Below, piece by piece: positions 11,203 to 21,722 of a DNA stretch of 64,000 nucleotides. How positions within the stretch are numbered: position 1 is the first letter of the stretch; each line of letters starts with the position of its first letter. This stretch comes from Cupriavidus phytohabitans (lineage in GTDB: Bacteria > Pseudomonadota > Gammaproteobacteria > Burkholderiales > Burkholderiaceae). The DNA is taken from positions 155,590-219,589 of the forward strand of contig NZ_AUFE01000006.1 in NCBI RefSeq assembly GCF_000426345.1. The letters are read 5' to 3'. The notes beneath the pieces were generated by a model that did not search any database, was not told where the DNA came from, and worked only from the letters and a program-made list of their open reading frames with translations. The translations under genes were made by a program, and so were the position numbers.

Positions 11203-13530
11203 TTAATCATCATCCCGCGCAGCCGCGCCACCGCCCTGTACCAGGATGTCGCGATTGCCATTACCCGACATCGCCGACACCAGCCCGGCCTTCTCCATAT
11301 CTTCCAGCAGTCGCGCGGCGCGGTTGTAGCCGATGCGCAGGTGGCGCTGTACCAGCGAGATCGACGCGCGTCGGTTCTTCAGCACCACTTCCACGGCCTG
11401 GTCATACAGCGGATCGGCCTCGCCGCCGCCACCGCCGATACCGGCGCCGCCGCCAAGGCCATCGCCGCCACCGTCGTCCGTGAGGCCGCCTTCGAGGATG
11501 CCTTCGATGTAGTTGGCGTCCCCGCCTTCCTTCAGCTTCTCCACCACGCGGTGGACTTCATCGTCAGAGACAAAGGCGCCATGCACGCGCACCGGCAGGC
11601 CCGTGCCCGGCGCCAGGTAGAGCATGTCGCCCATGCCCAGCAGCGCTTCGGCGCCCTGCTGGTCGAGGATGGTGCGCGAGTCGATCTTGCTGCTGACCTG
11701 GAAGGCGATGCGGGTCGGCACGTTGGCCTTGATCAGGCCGGTGATCACGTCCACCGACGGGCGCTGCGTGGCCAGCACCAGGTGCAGGCCGGCGGCGCGC
11801 GCCTTCTGCGCGATGCGGGCGATCAGCTCTTCCACCTTCTTGCCGACCACCATCATCAGGTCGGCCAGCTCGTCGATGACGATGACGATGGTGGGCAGCT
11901 TGTCCAACGGCTCCGGCGCGTCCGGGGTCAGGCTGAACGGGTTCGGGATCTTCTCTTCCCTGGCCGCGGCCTCGTCGATCTTCTTGTTGTAGCCGGCCAG
12001 GTTGCGCACGCCAAGCTTGCTCATCAGCTTGTAGCGCCGCTCCATCTCGCCGACCGCCCAGTTCAGCGCGTTGCCGGCCTGGCGCATGTCGGTCACCACC
12101 GGGCACAGCAGGTGCGGGATGCCCTCGTAGACGCTCATTTCGAGCATCTTGGGATCGATCAGGATCAGGCGGACGTTGTCCGGCTTGGCCTTGTACAGCA
12201 GCGACAGGATCATCGCGTTGATGCCCACCGACTTGCCCGAGCCCGTGGTGCCCGCGACCATGCAATGCGGCATCTTGGCCAGGTCCGCCACCATCGGCTT
12301 GCCGGCGATGTCCTTGCCCAGCGCCATGGTCAGGCTGGAAGCGCTCTCGTTGTAGATTTGCGAGCCCAGGATCTCCGACAGCCGCACGGTCTGGCGCTTC
12401 GGATTGGGCAGCTCCAGCCCCATGTAGTTCTTGCCGGGAATGGTCTCGACCACGCGGATCGACACCAGCGACAGCGAGCGCGCCAGGTCGCGCGCCAGGT
12501 TGACCACCTGGCTGCCCTTGACGCCGGTGGCCGGCTCGATCTCGTAGCGCGTGATGACCGGCCCCGGGTAGGCCGCCACCACCTTGACCTCGACGCCGAA
12601 GTCCTTGAGCTTCTTCTCGATCAGGCGCGAGGTGAATTCCAGCGTCTCGGCGCTGACCGTCTCCTGGTGCGGCGGGATCGGATCGAGCAGCGACAGCGGC
12701 GGCAGGTCCGAATCCTGGATGTCGGCGAACAGCGGCTGCTGCTTCTCGCGTTCCACGCGTTCATGCTTGGGCACCGCCTGCGGCCGCACGATCTGCACCG
12801 GCGGCGCCTCCTCGATGCGCACGCGCTGTACCTCGACGGTTTCCTTGCGCTCGACCTTGGCGGCCTCGCCGATGATGCGGTCCTGCTTGCTCTCGCGGCG
12901 CGCCTTGAAGCCCAGGAACATGGTTTCGACGAAACCGCCGATATGCTCGGCTACCGACAGCCACGAGAAGTGGAAAAACAGCGACAGCCCGATCGCGAAC
13001 AGCAACAGCAGCAGCAGCGTCGCCCCGGTGAAGCCCAGCGCCACCTGCATCCAGCCGCCCAGCGTGTCGCCCAGCACCCCGCCCGGCGCACGCGGCAGCG
13101 CGGCACGCAGCGGGTACATGCGGATTGCCTCCAGCCCCATGCTGGACAGCAGCGTCAGCACGAAGCCGATCCAGCTTACCGTCACGCCCTGGCGATGGTC
13201 CTCGCGCTCGGGCAGCTCGGCCGTCAGCGTACGCCAGCCGCGCCAGCAGCGCCGCACCAGCAGCACCGCCCACCAATAGGCCGAGAAGCCGAAGATAAAG
13301 AACAGCACGTCGGCTACCCAGGCGCCGACACGGCCGCCCAGGTTATGGATGTCGGCGACCTGGTTGGCATGCGACCAGCCGGGGTCGGTCTTGCTGTAGC
13401 TGGCCAGCACGCACAGGAAGCCCAGCGTGACGGCCAGCAGCAGGAACCAGCGCACCTCGCCCAGCAGTTTGCCGATGCGGGAAGGCAAGGCTGACGGATC
13501 GGTGCGGGTGGTCGTGGTAGCTCGGGCCAT
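11203..13530 (-). CDS. ftsK: DNA translocase FtsK
   Basis: Septum-located motor that clears chromosome termini and activates XerCD at dif. The 775-residue product has four to five membrane helices in the first 190 residues, a short charged linker, the alpha/beta motor with Walker A in [15 protein letters not shown] and Walker B in [13 protein letters not shown], and a C-terminal winged-helix gamma domain ([38 protein letters not shown]) that reads KOPS sequences. The linker is much shorter than in E. coli FtsK, as usual for this group. A Gly-rich stretch ([17 protein letters not shown]) joins motor and gamma domains. Divergent from trxB. Confidence 0.96.
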   Translation of the reverse strand: MARATTTTRTDPSALPSRIGKLLGEVRWFLLLAVTLGFLCVLASYSKTDPGWSHANQVADIHNLGGRVGAWVADVLFFIFGFSAYWWAVLLVRRCWRGWRTLTAELPEREDHRQGVTVSWIGFVLTLLSSMGLEAIRMYPLRAALPRAPGGVLGDTLGGWMQVALGFTGATLLLLLLFAIGLSLFFHFSWLSVAEHIGGFVETMFLGFKARRESKQDRIIGEAAKVERKETVEVQRVRIEEAPPVQIVRPQAVPKHERVEREKQQPLFADIQDSDLPPLSLLDPIPPHQETVSAETLEFTSRLIEKKLKDFGVEVKVVAAYPGPVITRYEIEPATGVKGSQVVNLARDLARSLSLVSIRVVETIPGKNYMGLELPNPKRQTVRLSEILGSQIYNESASSLTMALGKDIAGKPMVADLAKMPHCMVAGTTGSGKSVGINAMILSLLYKAKPDNVRLILIDPKMLEMSVYEGIPHLLCPVVTDMRQAGNALNWAVGEMERRYKLMSKLGVRNLAGYNKKIDEAAAREEKIPNPFSLTPDAPEPLDKLPTIVIVIDELADLMMVVGKKVEELIARIAQKARAAGLHLVLATQRPSVDVITGLIKANVPTRIAFQVSSKIDSRTILDQQGAEALLGMGDMLYLAPGTGLPVRVHGAFVSDDEVHRVVEKLKEGGDANYIEGILEGGLTDDGGGDGLGGGAGIGGGGGEADPLYDQAVEVVLKNRRASISLVQRHLRIGYNRAARLLEDMEKAGLVSAMSGNGNRDILVQGGGAAARDDD

Positions 13531-13588
13531 GCCTGGATAGGACTCTTTAAGGTGATTCCGGATGCGTTTGGCGCCGCCGTCGGACTAT

Positions 13589-13617
13589 GTCAGCGCTGAC
13601 TGACGAGGTGACTGACG
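13589..13617. repeat. 12-base palindrome overlapping a direct repeat, ftsK/trxB intergenic
   Basis: GTCAGCGCTGAC (13589-13600) is a perfect palindrome. It overlaps the first of two TGACTGACG copies (13597-13605 and 13609-13617) spaced 12 bases apart. It lies about 60 bases upstream of the ftsK start, so it could be an operator. Confidence 0.4.
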
Positions 13618-13699
13618 GGCATCGTGGCGGCCATTTTAACGTGGGCGACGACTATCGCACCCATTGGAATTTGCAACAGTGGGCAAATGCCGCTCCTCT

Positions 13700-13705
13700 T
13701 ATAAT
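13700..13705 (+). promoter_or_regulatory. Candidate -10 element for trxB
   Basis: Perfect TATAAT 57 bases upstream of the trxB ATG. The TTGCAA at 13671-13676 is too far (23 bases) to be a normal -35 partner. Confidence 0.4.
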
Positions 13706-13752
13706 GTCGCTTTCGAGCAATGCCGGTGGGCATCATGCCGCACCGGCCATAG

Positions 13753-14727
<975 letters not shown>

Positions 14728-14804
14728 GCGCAAGCCCTCCTGGACCGGCCTGCCGTGGCCGGTTCATCTCCACTCGCCCTCCCCGGCTGCCCTGCCCCAG
14801 TCGA

Positions 14805-14810
14805 TATAAT
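14805..14810 (+). promoter_or_regulatory. Candidate -10 element for the Smr gene
   Basis: Perfect TATAAT 26 bases upstream of the Smr-gene ATG at 14836, giving a short leader that still includes the CCGGAGA ribosome site. No convincing -35. Confidence 0.4.
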
Positions 14811-14835
14811 TCCGGCGAGCCCCCGGAGATTATTC

Positions 14836-15510
14836 ATGACGCAAGGCGCCCGCAAACCCGACCGCCCGACCCAACGCTTCGGCCTGAACGACCTGTCCCG
14901 CCTGCGCGACAACCTCAAGGCCGATGCCGAGCGGCGCGAAGCCGAGCGCCTGGCCGCCGAGCAGGCGGCGCAGCGTGCCCGCGAAGAGGCCGACGTGTTC
15001 CGTGCCAGCGTGGGCCAGGTCAGCCAGCTGCGCGACCGCAACCGCGCCCACCACCCCGCCAGCAAGCCCGCGCCCGTCCCGGTGCAATCGCAGCGCAACG
15101 ACCAGGCGGTATTGCAAGCCTCGCTGTCCGATGACTTCGATGTCGAAAGCCTGCTGGAGACCGACGAGACCCTGTCGTTCCGCCGCCCCGGCATCGGCAT
15201 GGACGTAATCCGCAAGCTGCGGCGCGGCGAATGGGTGCCCCAGGACAAGGTTGACCTGCACGGCCTGCGCAGCGACGAGGCGCGCGAGGCGCTGGCCGAA
15301 TTCCTGCGCCGCTCGGTGCGCAACGGCGTGCGCTGCGTGCGCGTGATCCACGGCAAGGGCCTGGGCTCGCCCGACAAGCTGCCGGTGCTCAAGGGCAAGG
15401 TGCGCAGCTGGCTGGTGCAGAAGGAGGAAGTGCTCGCCTTCGTGCAGGCGCGCGAGGCCGAAGGCGGCGCCGGCGCGCTGATGGTGCTGCTGCGCCAGCC
15501 GAAGCCCTGA
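14836..15510 (+). CDS. Smr-domain protein
   Basis: A 224-residue protein. The N-terminal half is charged and Ala-rich, probably coiled-coil (DNLKADAERREAERLAAEQA). The C-terminal Smr domain is recognised by VDLHGLRSDEAREAL and RCVRVIHGKGLGSPDKLPVLK, with the DLHG and HGKG motifs of PF01713. Smr domains in stand-alone bacterial proteins have nicking or ribosome-collision endonuclease activity; which applies here cannot be told. The start at 14836 is favoured by a ribosome site (CCGGAGA) just upstream and a TATAAT at 14805; an earlier in-frame start at 14755 would precede that promoter. Confidence 0.85.
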   Translation: MTQGARKPDRPTQRFGLNDLSRLRDNLKADAERREAERLAAEQAAQRAREEADVFRASVGQVSQLRDRNRAHHPASKPAPVPVQSQRNDQAVLQASLSDDFDVESLLETDETLSFRRPGIGMDVIRKLRRGEWVPQDKVDLHGLRSDEAREALAEFLRRSVRNGVRCVRVIHGKGLGSPDKLPVLKGKVRSWLVQKEEVLAFVQAREAEGGAGALMVLLRQPKP

Positions 15511-15536
15511 CGCACCGGGCCTGAACCGCGCCGCGG

Positions 15537-16178
15537 ATGCATCTCCCGCTCGAATTGCTGATGGGGCGGCTGCCCCTGATCCTCCATATCATGGAGGTCA
15601 TCGGCGTGCTCGCCTTCGCGGTGTCGGGCGTGGTCGATGCGCGCAAGCAGCGGCTCGACGTGGTCGGCACCTTCGTGGTCGCCTTCGCCACGGCCTTCGG
15701 CGGCGGCACGCTGCGCGACGTGCTGCTGGACCGGCGCCCGTTCTACTGGGTCGACCATGAAGGCTACGTGCTGCTGATCTTCGCGATGTCGTTCGGCGCG
15801 TCGTTCGTGCTGCGCGTGGTCAGCCGCGTGGCCTCGGACCGGGCCATGATCGTCGCCGACGCGATCGGGCTCGGGCTGTTCTCGGTCACCGGCGCCTCGC
15901 TGGCGCTGGTGGCGCAGATGACGCCGACCGTGGCGGTGATGATGGGCATCATCTCGTCGGTGTTCGGCGGCGTGGTGCGCGACGTGCTGTGCAATGAAGT
16001 GCCAATGATCCTGCGCGACCGCTCGCCCTACGCGACCTGCTCCTTTGTCGGCTGCTGGATCTACATCGGCCTGACCTGGCTGGAGGTGCAGCAGGAGGCG
16101 GCGCTGATGACCGGCGCGCTGGCGATCATCGCGATGCGGCTGGTGTCGGTGCGCTACGGCTGGAAGCTGCCGAGCTGA
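15537..16178 (+). CDS. TRIC-type cation channel family membrane protein (UPF0126)
   Basis: A 213-residue inner-membrane protein with about seven helices arranged as two repeats, each ending in a glycine kink and Arg-Asp: AFGGGTLRDVLLDRRPFYW and VFGGVVRDVLCNEVPMIL. These are the conserved repeats of the UPF0126/TRIC family, whose prokaryotic members form trimeric potassium-permeable channels. It lies 26 bases after the Smr gene and is probably in the same operon. The physiological role in this organism is not evident. Confidence 0.85.
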   Translation: MHLPLELLMGRLPLILHIMEVIGVLAFAVSGVVDARKQRLDVVGTFVVAFATAFGGGTLRDVLLDRRPFYWVDHEGYVLLIFAMSFGASFVLRVVSRVASDRAMIVADAIGLGLFSVTGASLALVAQMTPTVAVMMGIISSVFGGVVRDVLCNEVPMILRDRSPYATCSFVGCWIYIGLTWLEVQQEAALMTGALAIIAMRLVSVRYGWKLPS

Positions 16179-16209
16179 GCCTGCATCGCCGCAGGACAAA
16201 TCCAGAAAC

Positions 16210-16237
16210 AAAAAACGCCGCCCGGTTGGGCGGCGTT
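16210..16237 (-). terminator. Intrinsic terminator of the PII gene
   Basis: Stem AACGCCGCCC (16214-16223) and GGGCGGCGTT (16228-16237) with loop GGTT. On the minus strand it is followed by a T-run (plus-strand A-run 16210-16215), just past the PII stop at 16259. It may also slow the convergent TRIC transcript. Confidence 0.85.
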
Positions 16238-16258
16238 CCTGCATTGACAGGCGGCGGC

Positions 16259-16621
<363 letters not shown>

Positions 16622-16772
16622 TCACGCGCCTGGCGGCGCACCGCCGCGGGCGCGGCGCTCTCCGGCTGGCATTTTAACAGCCATTGGCGCCATGCATTCC
16701 CCGCAATCCCGCGCCCGGCGCGGCCGGAACGTTCGACAACCCGCATCGCAGGGCGGCGCGATGCCGTTCGAG

Positions 16773-16839
16773 CCTGTGGACAACCCTGTGGACAGCCCCC
16801 GGGAAATCCTGTGCAGAGCCTGTGCAAACCCTGTGCACA
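16773..16839. repeat. Five phased CCTGTG repeats upstream of the PII gene
   Basis: Five copies of a 10-base unit CCTGTG(G/C)A-N-A start at 16773, 16785, 16808, 16819 and 16830. The steps are 12, 23, 11 and 11, roughly one helical turn or two. Read on the minus strand the first copy contains TTGTCCACA, one base off the DnaA box TTATCCACA; the others diverge more. The array lies between the GlxA-type gene stop and the PII promoter region. Confidence 0.6.
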
Positions 16840-16847
16840 TCACCCGG

Positions 16848-17795
16848 TCACGCCATGTTGAGGAAGCGGCGCCGATAGTCCGAAGGCGCCACTCCGACAC
16901 GCCGCAGAAAGGCGCGCCGCAGGTTGTTGGGATCGCCAAAGCCGGCCAGCGCGGCCACGCGCTTGAGCGGATGGCGCGAACCTTCCAGCAGCCGGCGCGC
17001 GGCGTCGATGCGCGCGGCCTCGACGAAATCGGCCGGCGTCACCTGGCATTCCTGGCGGAAGACGCGGGCAAAGTTGCGCGTGCTCATGCCGGCACGTGCG
17101 GCCAGCGCGTCGACCGACAGGTCGCCGGCAAGGTTCTCGACAATCCACCCCTGCACCTCCCGGATGGCATTGCGCTCCGCCGTCTGCGCCGCAAGGTGGG
17201 CGCTGAACTGCGACTGTCCGCCTGGCCGCTTGAGGAACATCACCAGTTCGCGCGCCACCCGTAGCGCCACCACGCGGCCGAAATCCTCCTCGACAAGCGC
17301 CAGCGCCAGGTCCAGCCCCGCGGTCACGCCGGCGGAGGTGTAGACGTTGCCATCCTTGACGTATATGCGGTCCGGCTCCACCTGGACGCCCGGAAACATG
17401 CGCGCCAGGCGGTCGGTTGTGTTCCAGTGCGTGGTGGCGCTGCGTCCGTCCAGCAAGCCCGCATGTGCAAGCATCATCGCGCCGGAGCAGACCGACCCGA
17501 TCCTCCGCACCGTGCGTGCCTGCCGGGACAGCCATGCGCCGATGGTTTCATCCTGCGCCTGCTTCCATAGCGCGGGGCCGCCCGCGACCAGCAGCGTGTC
17601 GATATCGTCACTGGCGGTCTCCAGCGTTGCGTCCGGTTCGATGCGCATGCCGTTGGAGGCCGTGAGCATCCCCGGCCCCGGCGCGATGATCTCGAACTGG
17701 TACGCATTCCGCGAGGCCCACGCAGCACAGCAGCAGCAGTGCGGGACGGTGGCGATCGCGGTGCTGTCCGTGCGCACGCTGCACAGCCTGTTCAC
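16848..17795 (-). CDS. GlxA/AraC-type transcriptional regulator with atypical N-terminus
   Basis: DJ-1/PfpI-like sensor domain plus C-terminal AraC DNA-binding domain. Visible parts: LLVAGGPALWKQAQDETIGAW and IGSVCSGAMMLAHAGLL (amidase-like core with the nucleophile-elbow Cys), TTHWNTTDRLARMFPGV, then two helix-turn-helix units (LSVDALAARAGMSTRNFARVFRQ and PLKRVAALAGFGDPNNLRRAF). The start is uncertain. GTG 17795 gives 315 residues, a normal family length, but the first about 36 residues (including four consecutive Cys) do not resemble the usual GlxA N-terminal strand and its Leu-Asp-x-x-Gly-Pro motif. Homology appears to begin at YQFEIIAPGPG. A start at ATG 17879 would lie inside the divergent SMR gene. 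It may be 5'-rearranged or non-functional. Confidence 0.65.
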   Translation of the reverse strand: MNRLCSVRTDSTAIATVPHCCCCAAWASRNAYQFEIIAPGPGMLTASNGMRIEPDATLETASDDIDTLLVAGGPALWKQAQDETIGAWLSRQARTVRRIGSVCSGAMMLAHAGLLDGRSATTHWNTTDRLARMFPGVQVEPDRIYVKDGNVYTSAGVTAGLDLALALVEEDFGRVVALRVARELVMFLKRPGGQSQFSAHLAAQTAERNAIREVQGWIVENLAGDLSVDALAARAGMSTRNFARVFRQECQVTPADFVEAARIDAARRLLEGSRHPLKRVAALAGFGDPNNLRRAFLRRVGVAPSDYRRRFLNMA

Positions 17796-17820
17796 GCATC
17801 GCCTGCTGGCCGGCTGAACG

Positions 17821-18147
17821 ATGCCGTGGATCCTGTTGGTCGTGGCCGGCGTGCTGGAGATCGCCTTCGCCTTCGGCATGAAATGGTCGGCCGGCTTCAG
17901 CCGGTTCTGGCCCAGCGTCTATGCGGTGGCGACCGGGCTGTCCAGCATCGTCCTGCTGACGCTGTCGCTGCGCGCGCTGCCGGTGGGAACGGCTTATGCG
18001 GTATGGACCGGCATCGGCGCGGCCGGCACCGCGATGCTCGGCATGCTGTGGCTGGGCGAGCCGGCATCGCTGGCGCGCGCGGGCTGCATCGCGCTGATCC
18101 TGTGTGGCGTGGTGGGTCTCAAGCTGGTCTCGGGCCCGGCCGCCTGA
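17821..18147 (+). CDS. sugE: SMR-family exporter of the SugE/Gdx type
   Basis: A 108-residue inner-membrane protein with four helices, the size of small multidrug resistance transporters. The essential Glu13 lies in VVAGVLEIAFAFGMKW, and the signature PVGTAYAVWTGIGAAGTA marks the SugE/Gdx subgroup, whose characterised members exchange guanidinium (and some quaternary ammonium ions) for protons. No guanidine riboswitch is seen upstream. It starts directly after a plus-strand stop (17815-17817) closing a frame that looks like the C-terminal remnant of another gene. Confidence 0.88.
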   Translation: MPWILLVVAGVLEIAFAFGMKWSAGFSRFWPSVYAVATGLSSIVLLTLSLRALPVGTAYAVWTGIGAAGTAMLGMLWLGEPASLARAGCIALILCGVVGLKLVSGPAA

Positions 18148-18162
18148 CGGCGCTCCCGCAGG

Positions 18163-18193
18163 AAAATGGCCCGCACAGTGCGGGCCATTTTTT
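18163..18193. terminator. Bidirectional terminator between sugE and nadE
   Basis: Arms AAAATGGCCCGCA (18163-18175) and TGCGGGCCATTTT (18179-18191) form a long hairpin with a T-run on both strands. It serves the convergent sugE (plus) and nadE (minus). Confidence 0.9.
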
Positions 18194-18216
18194 CACTGCT
18201 CAGCGACACCGGCGCA

Positions 18217-20265
18217 TCAGTCCGGTACCTTCTCCAGGTCCGCCAGCCACACCGCCGACTCCGAATCGCTCGGCGCGCGCCAGTCGCCGCGCGGCGACAG
18301 CGAACCGCCCGAGCCCACCTTGGGCGCATTCGGGATGCACGAACGCTTGAACTGGCTGGTCCTGAAGAATCGGTCCAGGAAGATCGCGAGATTGCGCTTG
18401 ATCTCCGGCAGCCCATACTGGTTGCGTGCCACCTCCGGCCCGTACGGCCACACGCCGCGCTCGCGGTCGCCCCAGGCGTGCTGGGCCAGGAAAGCGATCT
18501 TGGACGGCGTGAAGCCGAAGCGCAGCGTGTGGTAGAGATTGAAATCCTGCAGCTCGTACGGCCCGATGGTGCTTTCGGTTTTCTGCTCCGGCCCATGGTT
18601 GCTGTCGCCGGGCACCAGCTCGGGGCTGATGTCGGTGCCGAGCACCGCCAGCAGCACGTCCGCCCCGCCCTCGCCGATCTGCCCGGTCTCGGCGACCCAG
18701 CGCACCAGGTGCGAGATCAGCGTCTTGGGCACGCTGGCGTTGACGTTGTAGTGCGACATGTGGTCGCCCACGCCATAGGTGCACCAGCCCAGCGCCAGCT
18801 CGCTCAGGTCGCCGGTGCCGATCACGATGGCGCCGTGGAAATTCGCGAGCCGGAACAGGTGATTGGTGCGCTCGCCAGCCTGCACGTTTTCGAAGGTCAC
18901 GTCATAGACCTTCTCGCCGGCGGCGTACGGGTGCCCCAGGTCCTTCAGCATCGCCAGGCAGCTGGGTCGGATGTCGATCTCGGTGGCACTGCAGCCCACC
19001 ACCTGCATCAGCTTGCGCGCCTGGTCCAGCGTGCGGTCGCTGGTGGCGAAGCCGGGCATGGTGTAGGCGAGGATATTGGCGCGCGGCAGCCCCAGGCGGT
19101 CCATCGCCTTGGCGCAGACCAGCAGCGCGTGTGTGGAGTCAAGCCCGCCCGAAACGCCGATCACCACCTTGCTGATCTTGCTGGCAGAGAGCCGCTGCAC
19201 CAGCGCCTGCACCTGGATGTTGTAGACCTCCATGCAGCGCTCGTCGCGCTGGCGCGGGTCGGCCGGCACGTACGGGAAGCGCGCCACGTTGCGTGCCAGC
19301 GGCAGCGACTTCTCGCGCGGCAGGTCGAGCGCGAAGGTGACCACGCGGAACGCTTCGACCTCGGCCTTGTGCCGGCGCACCGAATGGCCGAAGGTGACCT
19401 GGTGCATGCGCTCGCGCGACAGGCGTTCGACATCGACATCGGCGAACAGCAGGTGCGAGTCGTCGGAGAAACGCTCGGATTCGGCCAGCATTTCGCCGTT
19501 CTCGTAGATCAGCGCCTGCCCGTCCCAGGCCAGGTCGGTCGACGATTCGCCCTTGCCGGCCGAGGTGTACAGGTACGCCGCCAGGCAGCGCGCCGACTGC
19601 TGCGACACCAGCTGGTGCCGGTAGCCCGATTTGCCGATGACGATGTTCGATGCCGACAGGTTCACCAGCACGGTCGCGCCGGCCATCGCGGCGAACGACG
19701 ACGGCGGCACCGGCACCCACACGTCCTCGCAGATCTCGGTATGGAAGCGGAAGAACGGCAGCCCTTCGATATCGAACAGCAGCCCCGCGCCGAACGGCAC
19801 GTCCTGGCCCAGCAATCGCACGCTGTCGACCGTGGCGCAGTCTGCCGCGCTGAACTGGCGCCCTTCATAGAATTCCCAGTAGTTGGGCAGGAACGATTTG
19901 GGCACCACGCCCTGCACACGGCCCGCGGCCACCACCACGGCGCAATTGAACAGCTGGTGCTGCACGCGCAGCGGCATGCCCACCACCATCGCCAGCGGCA
20001 GCTTGCGCGAAGCTTCGACGATGGTGCCGAGCGCGGCTTCGCACGCATCGAGCAGCGTGCGCTGGTGGAACAGGTCGTCGCAGGTATAGGCCGACAGGCC
20101 CAGCTCCGGGAAAGCGGCCAACACCGCGCCGCGCTGCGCGGCCTGCGTGGCCAGCGCCAGCGTCTCGCGCGCGTTGAAGGCGGGGTCGGCAACGCGGCAG
20201 ACCGGCACGCCGACGGCCACGCGGGCAAAGCCGTGGGAATAGAGGTTGAAAAACGGAGTCTTCAT
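18217..20265 (-). CDS. nadE: Glutamine-dependent NAD+ synthetase
   Basis: Last step of NAD synthesis: amidates nicotinate adenine dinucleotide with ammonia taken from glutamine. The 682-residue product is a two-domain fusion. The N-terminal nitrilase-like glutaminase has the Glu in [15 protein letters not shown], the Lys in [18 protein letters not shown] and the Cys in [11 protein letters not shown]. The C-terminal synthetase has the P-loop [16 protein letters not shown]. The start ATG 20265 gives [13 protein letters not shown], the expected N-terminus; a 25-residue upstream extension lacks family character. Length fits the long glutamine-dependent class. Confidence 0.95.
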   Translation of the reverse strand: MKTPFFNLYSHGFARVAVGVPVCRVADPAFNARETLALATQAAQRGAVLAAFPELGLSAYTCDDLFHQRTLLDACEAALGTIVEASRKLPLAMVVGMPLRVQHQLFNCAVVVAAGRVQGVVPKSFLPNYWEFYEGRQFSAADCATVDSVRLLGQDVPFGAGLLFDIEGLPFFRFHTEICEDVWVPVPPSSFAAMAGATVLVNLSASNIVIGKSGYRHQLVSQQSARCLAAYLYTSAGKGESSTDLAWDGQALIYENGEMLAESERFSDDSHLLFADVDVERLSRERMHQVTFGHSVRRHKAEVEAFRVVTFALDLPREKSLPLARNVARFPYVPADPRQRDERCMEVYNIQVQALVQRLSASKISKVVIGVSGGLDSTHALLVCAKAMDRLGLPRANILAYTMPGFATSDRTLDQARKLMQVVGCSATEIDIRPSCLAMLKDLGHPYAAGEKVYDVTFENVQAGERTNHLFRLANFHGAIVIGTGDLSELALGWCTYGVGDHMSHYNVNASVPKTLISHLVRWVAETGQIGEGGADVLLAVLGTDISPELVPGDSNHGPEQKTESTIGPYELQDFNLYHTLRFGFTPSKIAFLAQHAWGDRERGVWPYGPEVARNQYGLPEIKRNLAIFLDRFFRTSQFKRSCIPNAPKVGSGGSLSPRGDWRAPSDSESAVWLADLEKVPD

Positions 20266-20467
20266 ATCGGGCCCTGGGGTATGGCAGGCATGGGGCGGAT
20301 CATCCGCGCCTGAACCTGGGGGGTGACGCATATACGCCATTCTACGTCGCTACCCGGGGCCGCGCCGCCGCTGCCGTGCCGCAGCGTCGCCACGCCATTT
20401 CCGGTAGACTCGAGCCGCCCTGCGCCCGCGCGGGGCGCTCCCGTTCCCATCTCTTCAGCGACAGCCC

Positions 20468-21709
20468 ATGCAGTCGGATTCCGGCGATACGGCGGCCACA
20501 GGCAGCCGCGCAGACGACCAGAAAGCCAGCCAAGCGGACACTCCGGACTACCAGACGCGCATCGTCTCCGACCTGGCCGAGATCGAACCGGCCGCGTGGG
20601 ACGCGCTGCTGGCGCGCCAGCCCGAACCGACGCCCTTCCTGCGCCACGCCTTCCTGCATGCCTTGCATGCCAGCGGCAGCGCATGCGCCGAGACCGGCTG
20701 GCATCCGCGCTTCCTGACGTTGTGGGCCGGCGACCGGCTGGCCGCGGCGATGCCGCTCTATGCCAAGGCGCATTCGTACGGCGAGTACGTGTTCGACTGG
20801 GCCTGGGCCGATGCCTATGCGCGGCACAACATCGAGTACTACCCCAAGTGGCTGTCGGCGATTCCGTTCACGCCGGTGCGCGGCGCGCGGCTGATCGCCG
20901 AAGATCCGCAAGCGCGCCGGCTGCTGCTGAAGGTAGCGCTGGCGCTGGCGGCGGAAAGCGGCATGTCGTCGCTGCATGTCCTCTTTCCTGACGAGGCCGA
21001 AGCCGGGCTGATGCAGCAGGCAGGCATGCTGATGCGGCACGGCGTGCAGTTCCACTGGACCAATGGGGGCGAAGGTGGCAGCACACGGTACGCCGATTTC
21101 GAGGACTTCCTGGCCACGCTATCGCAGAAGAAGCGCAAGAATATCCGCGCCGAGCGGCGCCAGGTGGCGCAGGCCGGCATCACCTTCCGCCACCTGCGCG
21201 GCAGCGGGATCGACGACGAGGCCTGGCGCTTCTTCAACCGCTGCTACCGCCAGACCTATCGCGAGCACCATTCCACGCCCTACCTGAATCTGGATTTCTT
21301 CCGGCGCATCGGCGCGGCGATGCCGCAGCACCTGCTGCTGGTGGTGGCCGAGCGCGCAGGCCAGCCGATCGCCTCGTCGCTGCTGGTCTACGACGATGCG
21401 CCGCAGGTCAGCACGCTGTACGGCCGCTATTGGGGCGCGCTGGAATACCACCCCTGCCTGCACTTCGAGACCGCGTATTACCAGCCGCTGGAGTTCTGCA
21501 TCGCCCACGGCATCCGCACCTTCGAAGGCGGCGCGCAGGGTGAGCACAAGATGGCGCGGGGCTTCCTGCCGGTGGCCACGCGCTCGGCGCACTGGCTGGC
21601 GCATCCCGACTTTGCCGATGCCGTGGAGCGCTTCCTCGCGCGCGAGCGCCACGGCATCGACGCCTACCTCGACGAACTGGGCGAACGCAATCCCTTCGCG
21701 CGTTCCTGA
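20468..21709 (+). CDS. FemAB/GNAT-like acyltransferase (DUF482, COG3146)
   Basis: A 413-residue cytoplasmic protein of the peptidogalycan-biosynthesis/DUF482 family (PF04339). Family features: EPTPFLRHAFLHALHASGSA near the N-terminus, GEYVFDWAWADAY, LSQKKRKNIRAERRQV, HSTPYLNLDFFRRI and the C-terminal GIRTFEGGAQGEHKMARGFLP. The fold is a pair of GNAT-like domains as in FemAB aminoacyl transferases. The substrate is unknown; annotation in the family is by similarity only. The first 30 residues are Asp/Ser/Ala-rich and probably disordered. Upstream is the divergent nadE. Confidence 0.8.
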   Translation: MQSDSGDTAATGSRADDQKASQADTPDYQTRIVSDLAEIEPAAWDALLARQPEPTPFLRHAFLHALHASGSACAETGWHPRFLTLWAGDRLAAAMPLYAKAHSYGEYVFDWAWADAYARHNIEYYPKWLSAIPFTPVRGARLIAEDPQARRLLLKVALALAAESGMSSLHVLFPDEAEAGLMQQAGMLMRHGVQFHWTNGGEGGSTRYADFEDFLATLSQKKRKNIRAERRQVAQAGITFRHLRGSGIDDEAWRFFNRCYRQTYREHHSTPYLNLDFFRRIGAAMPQHLLLVVAERAGQPIASSLLVYDDAPQVSTLYGRYWGALEYHPCLHFETAYYQPLEFCIAHGIRTFEGGAQGEHKMARGFLPVATRSAHWLAHPDFADAVERFLARERHGIDAYLDELGERNPFARS

Positions 21710-21722
21710 GCCGCCGAGGCGC

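Noticed and set aside
11053..13494. 813-codon plus-strand frame opposite ftsK
   Set aside because: Antisense to a clear FtsK; no domain features.
16773..16839. Replication origin based on DnaA-box-like repeats
   Set aside because: Only one copy is near the DnaA consensus. There is no AT-rich unwinding region and no dnaA/dnaN nearby.
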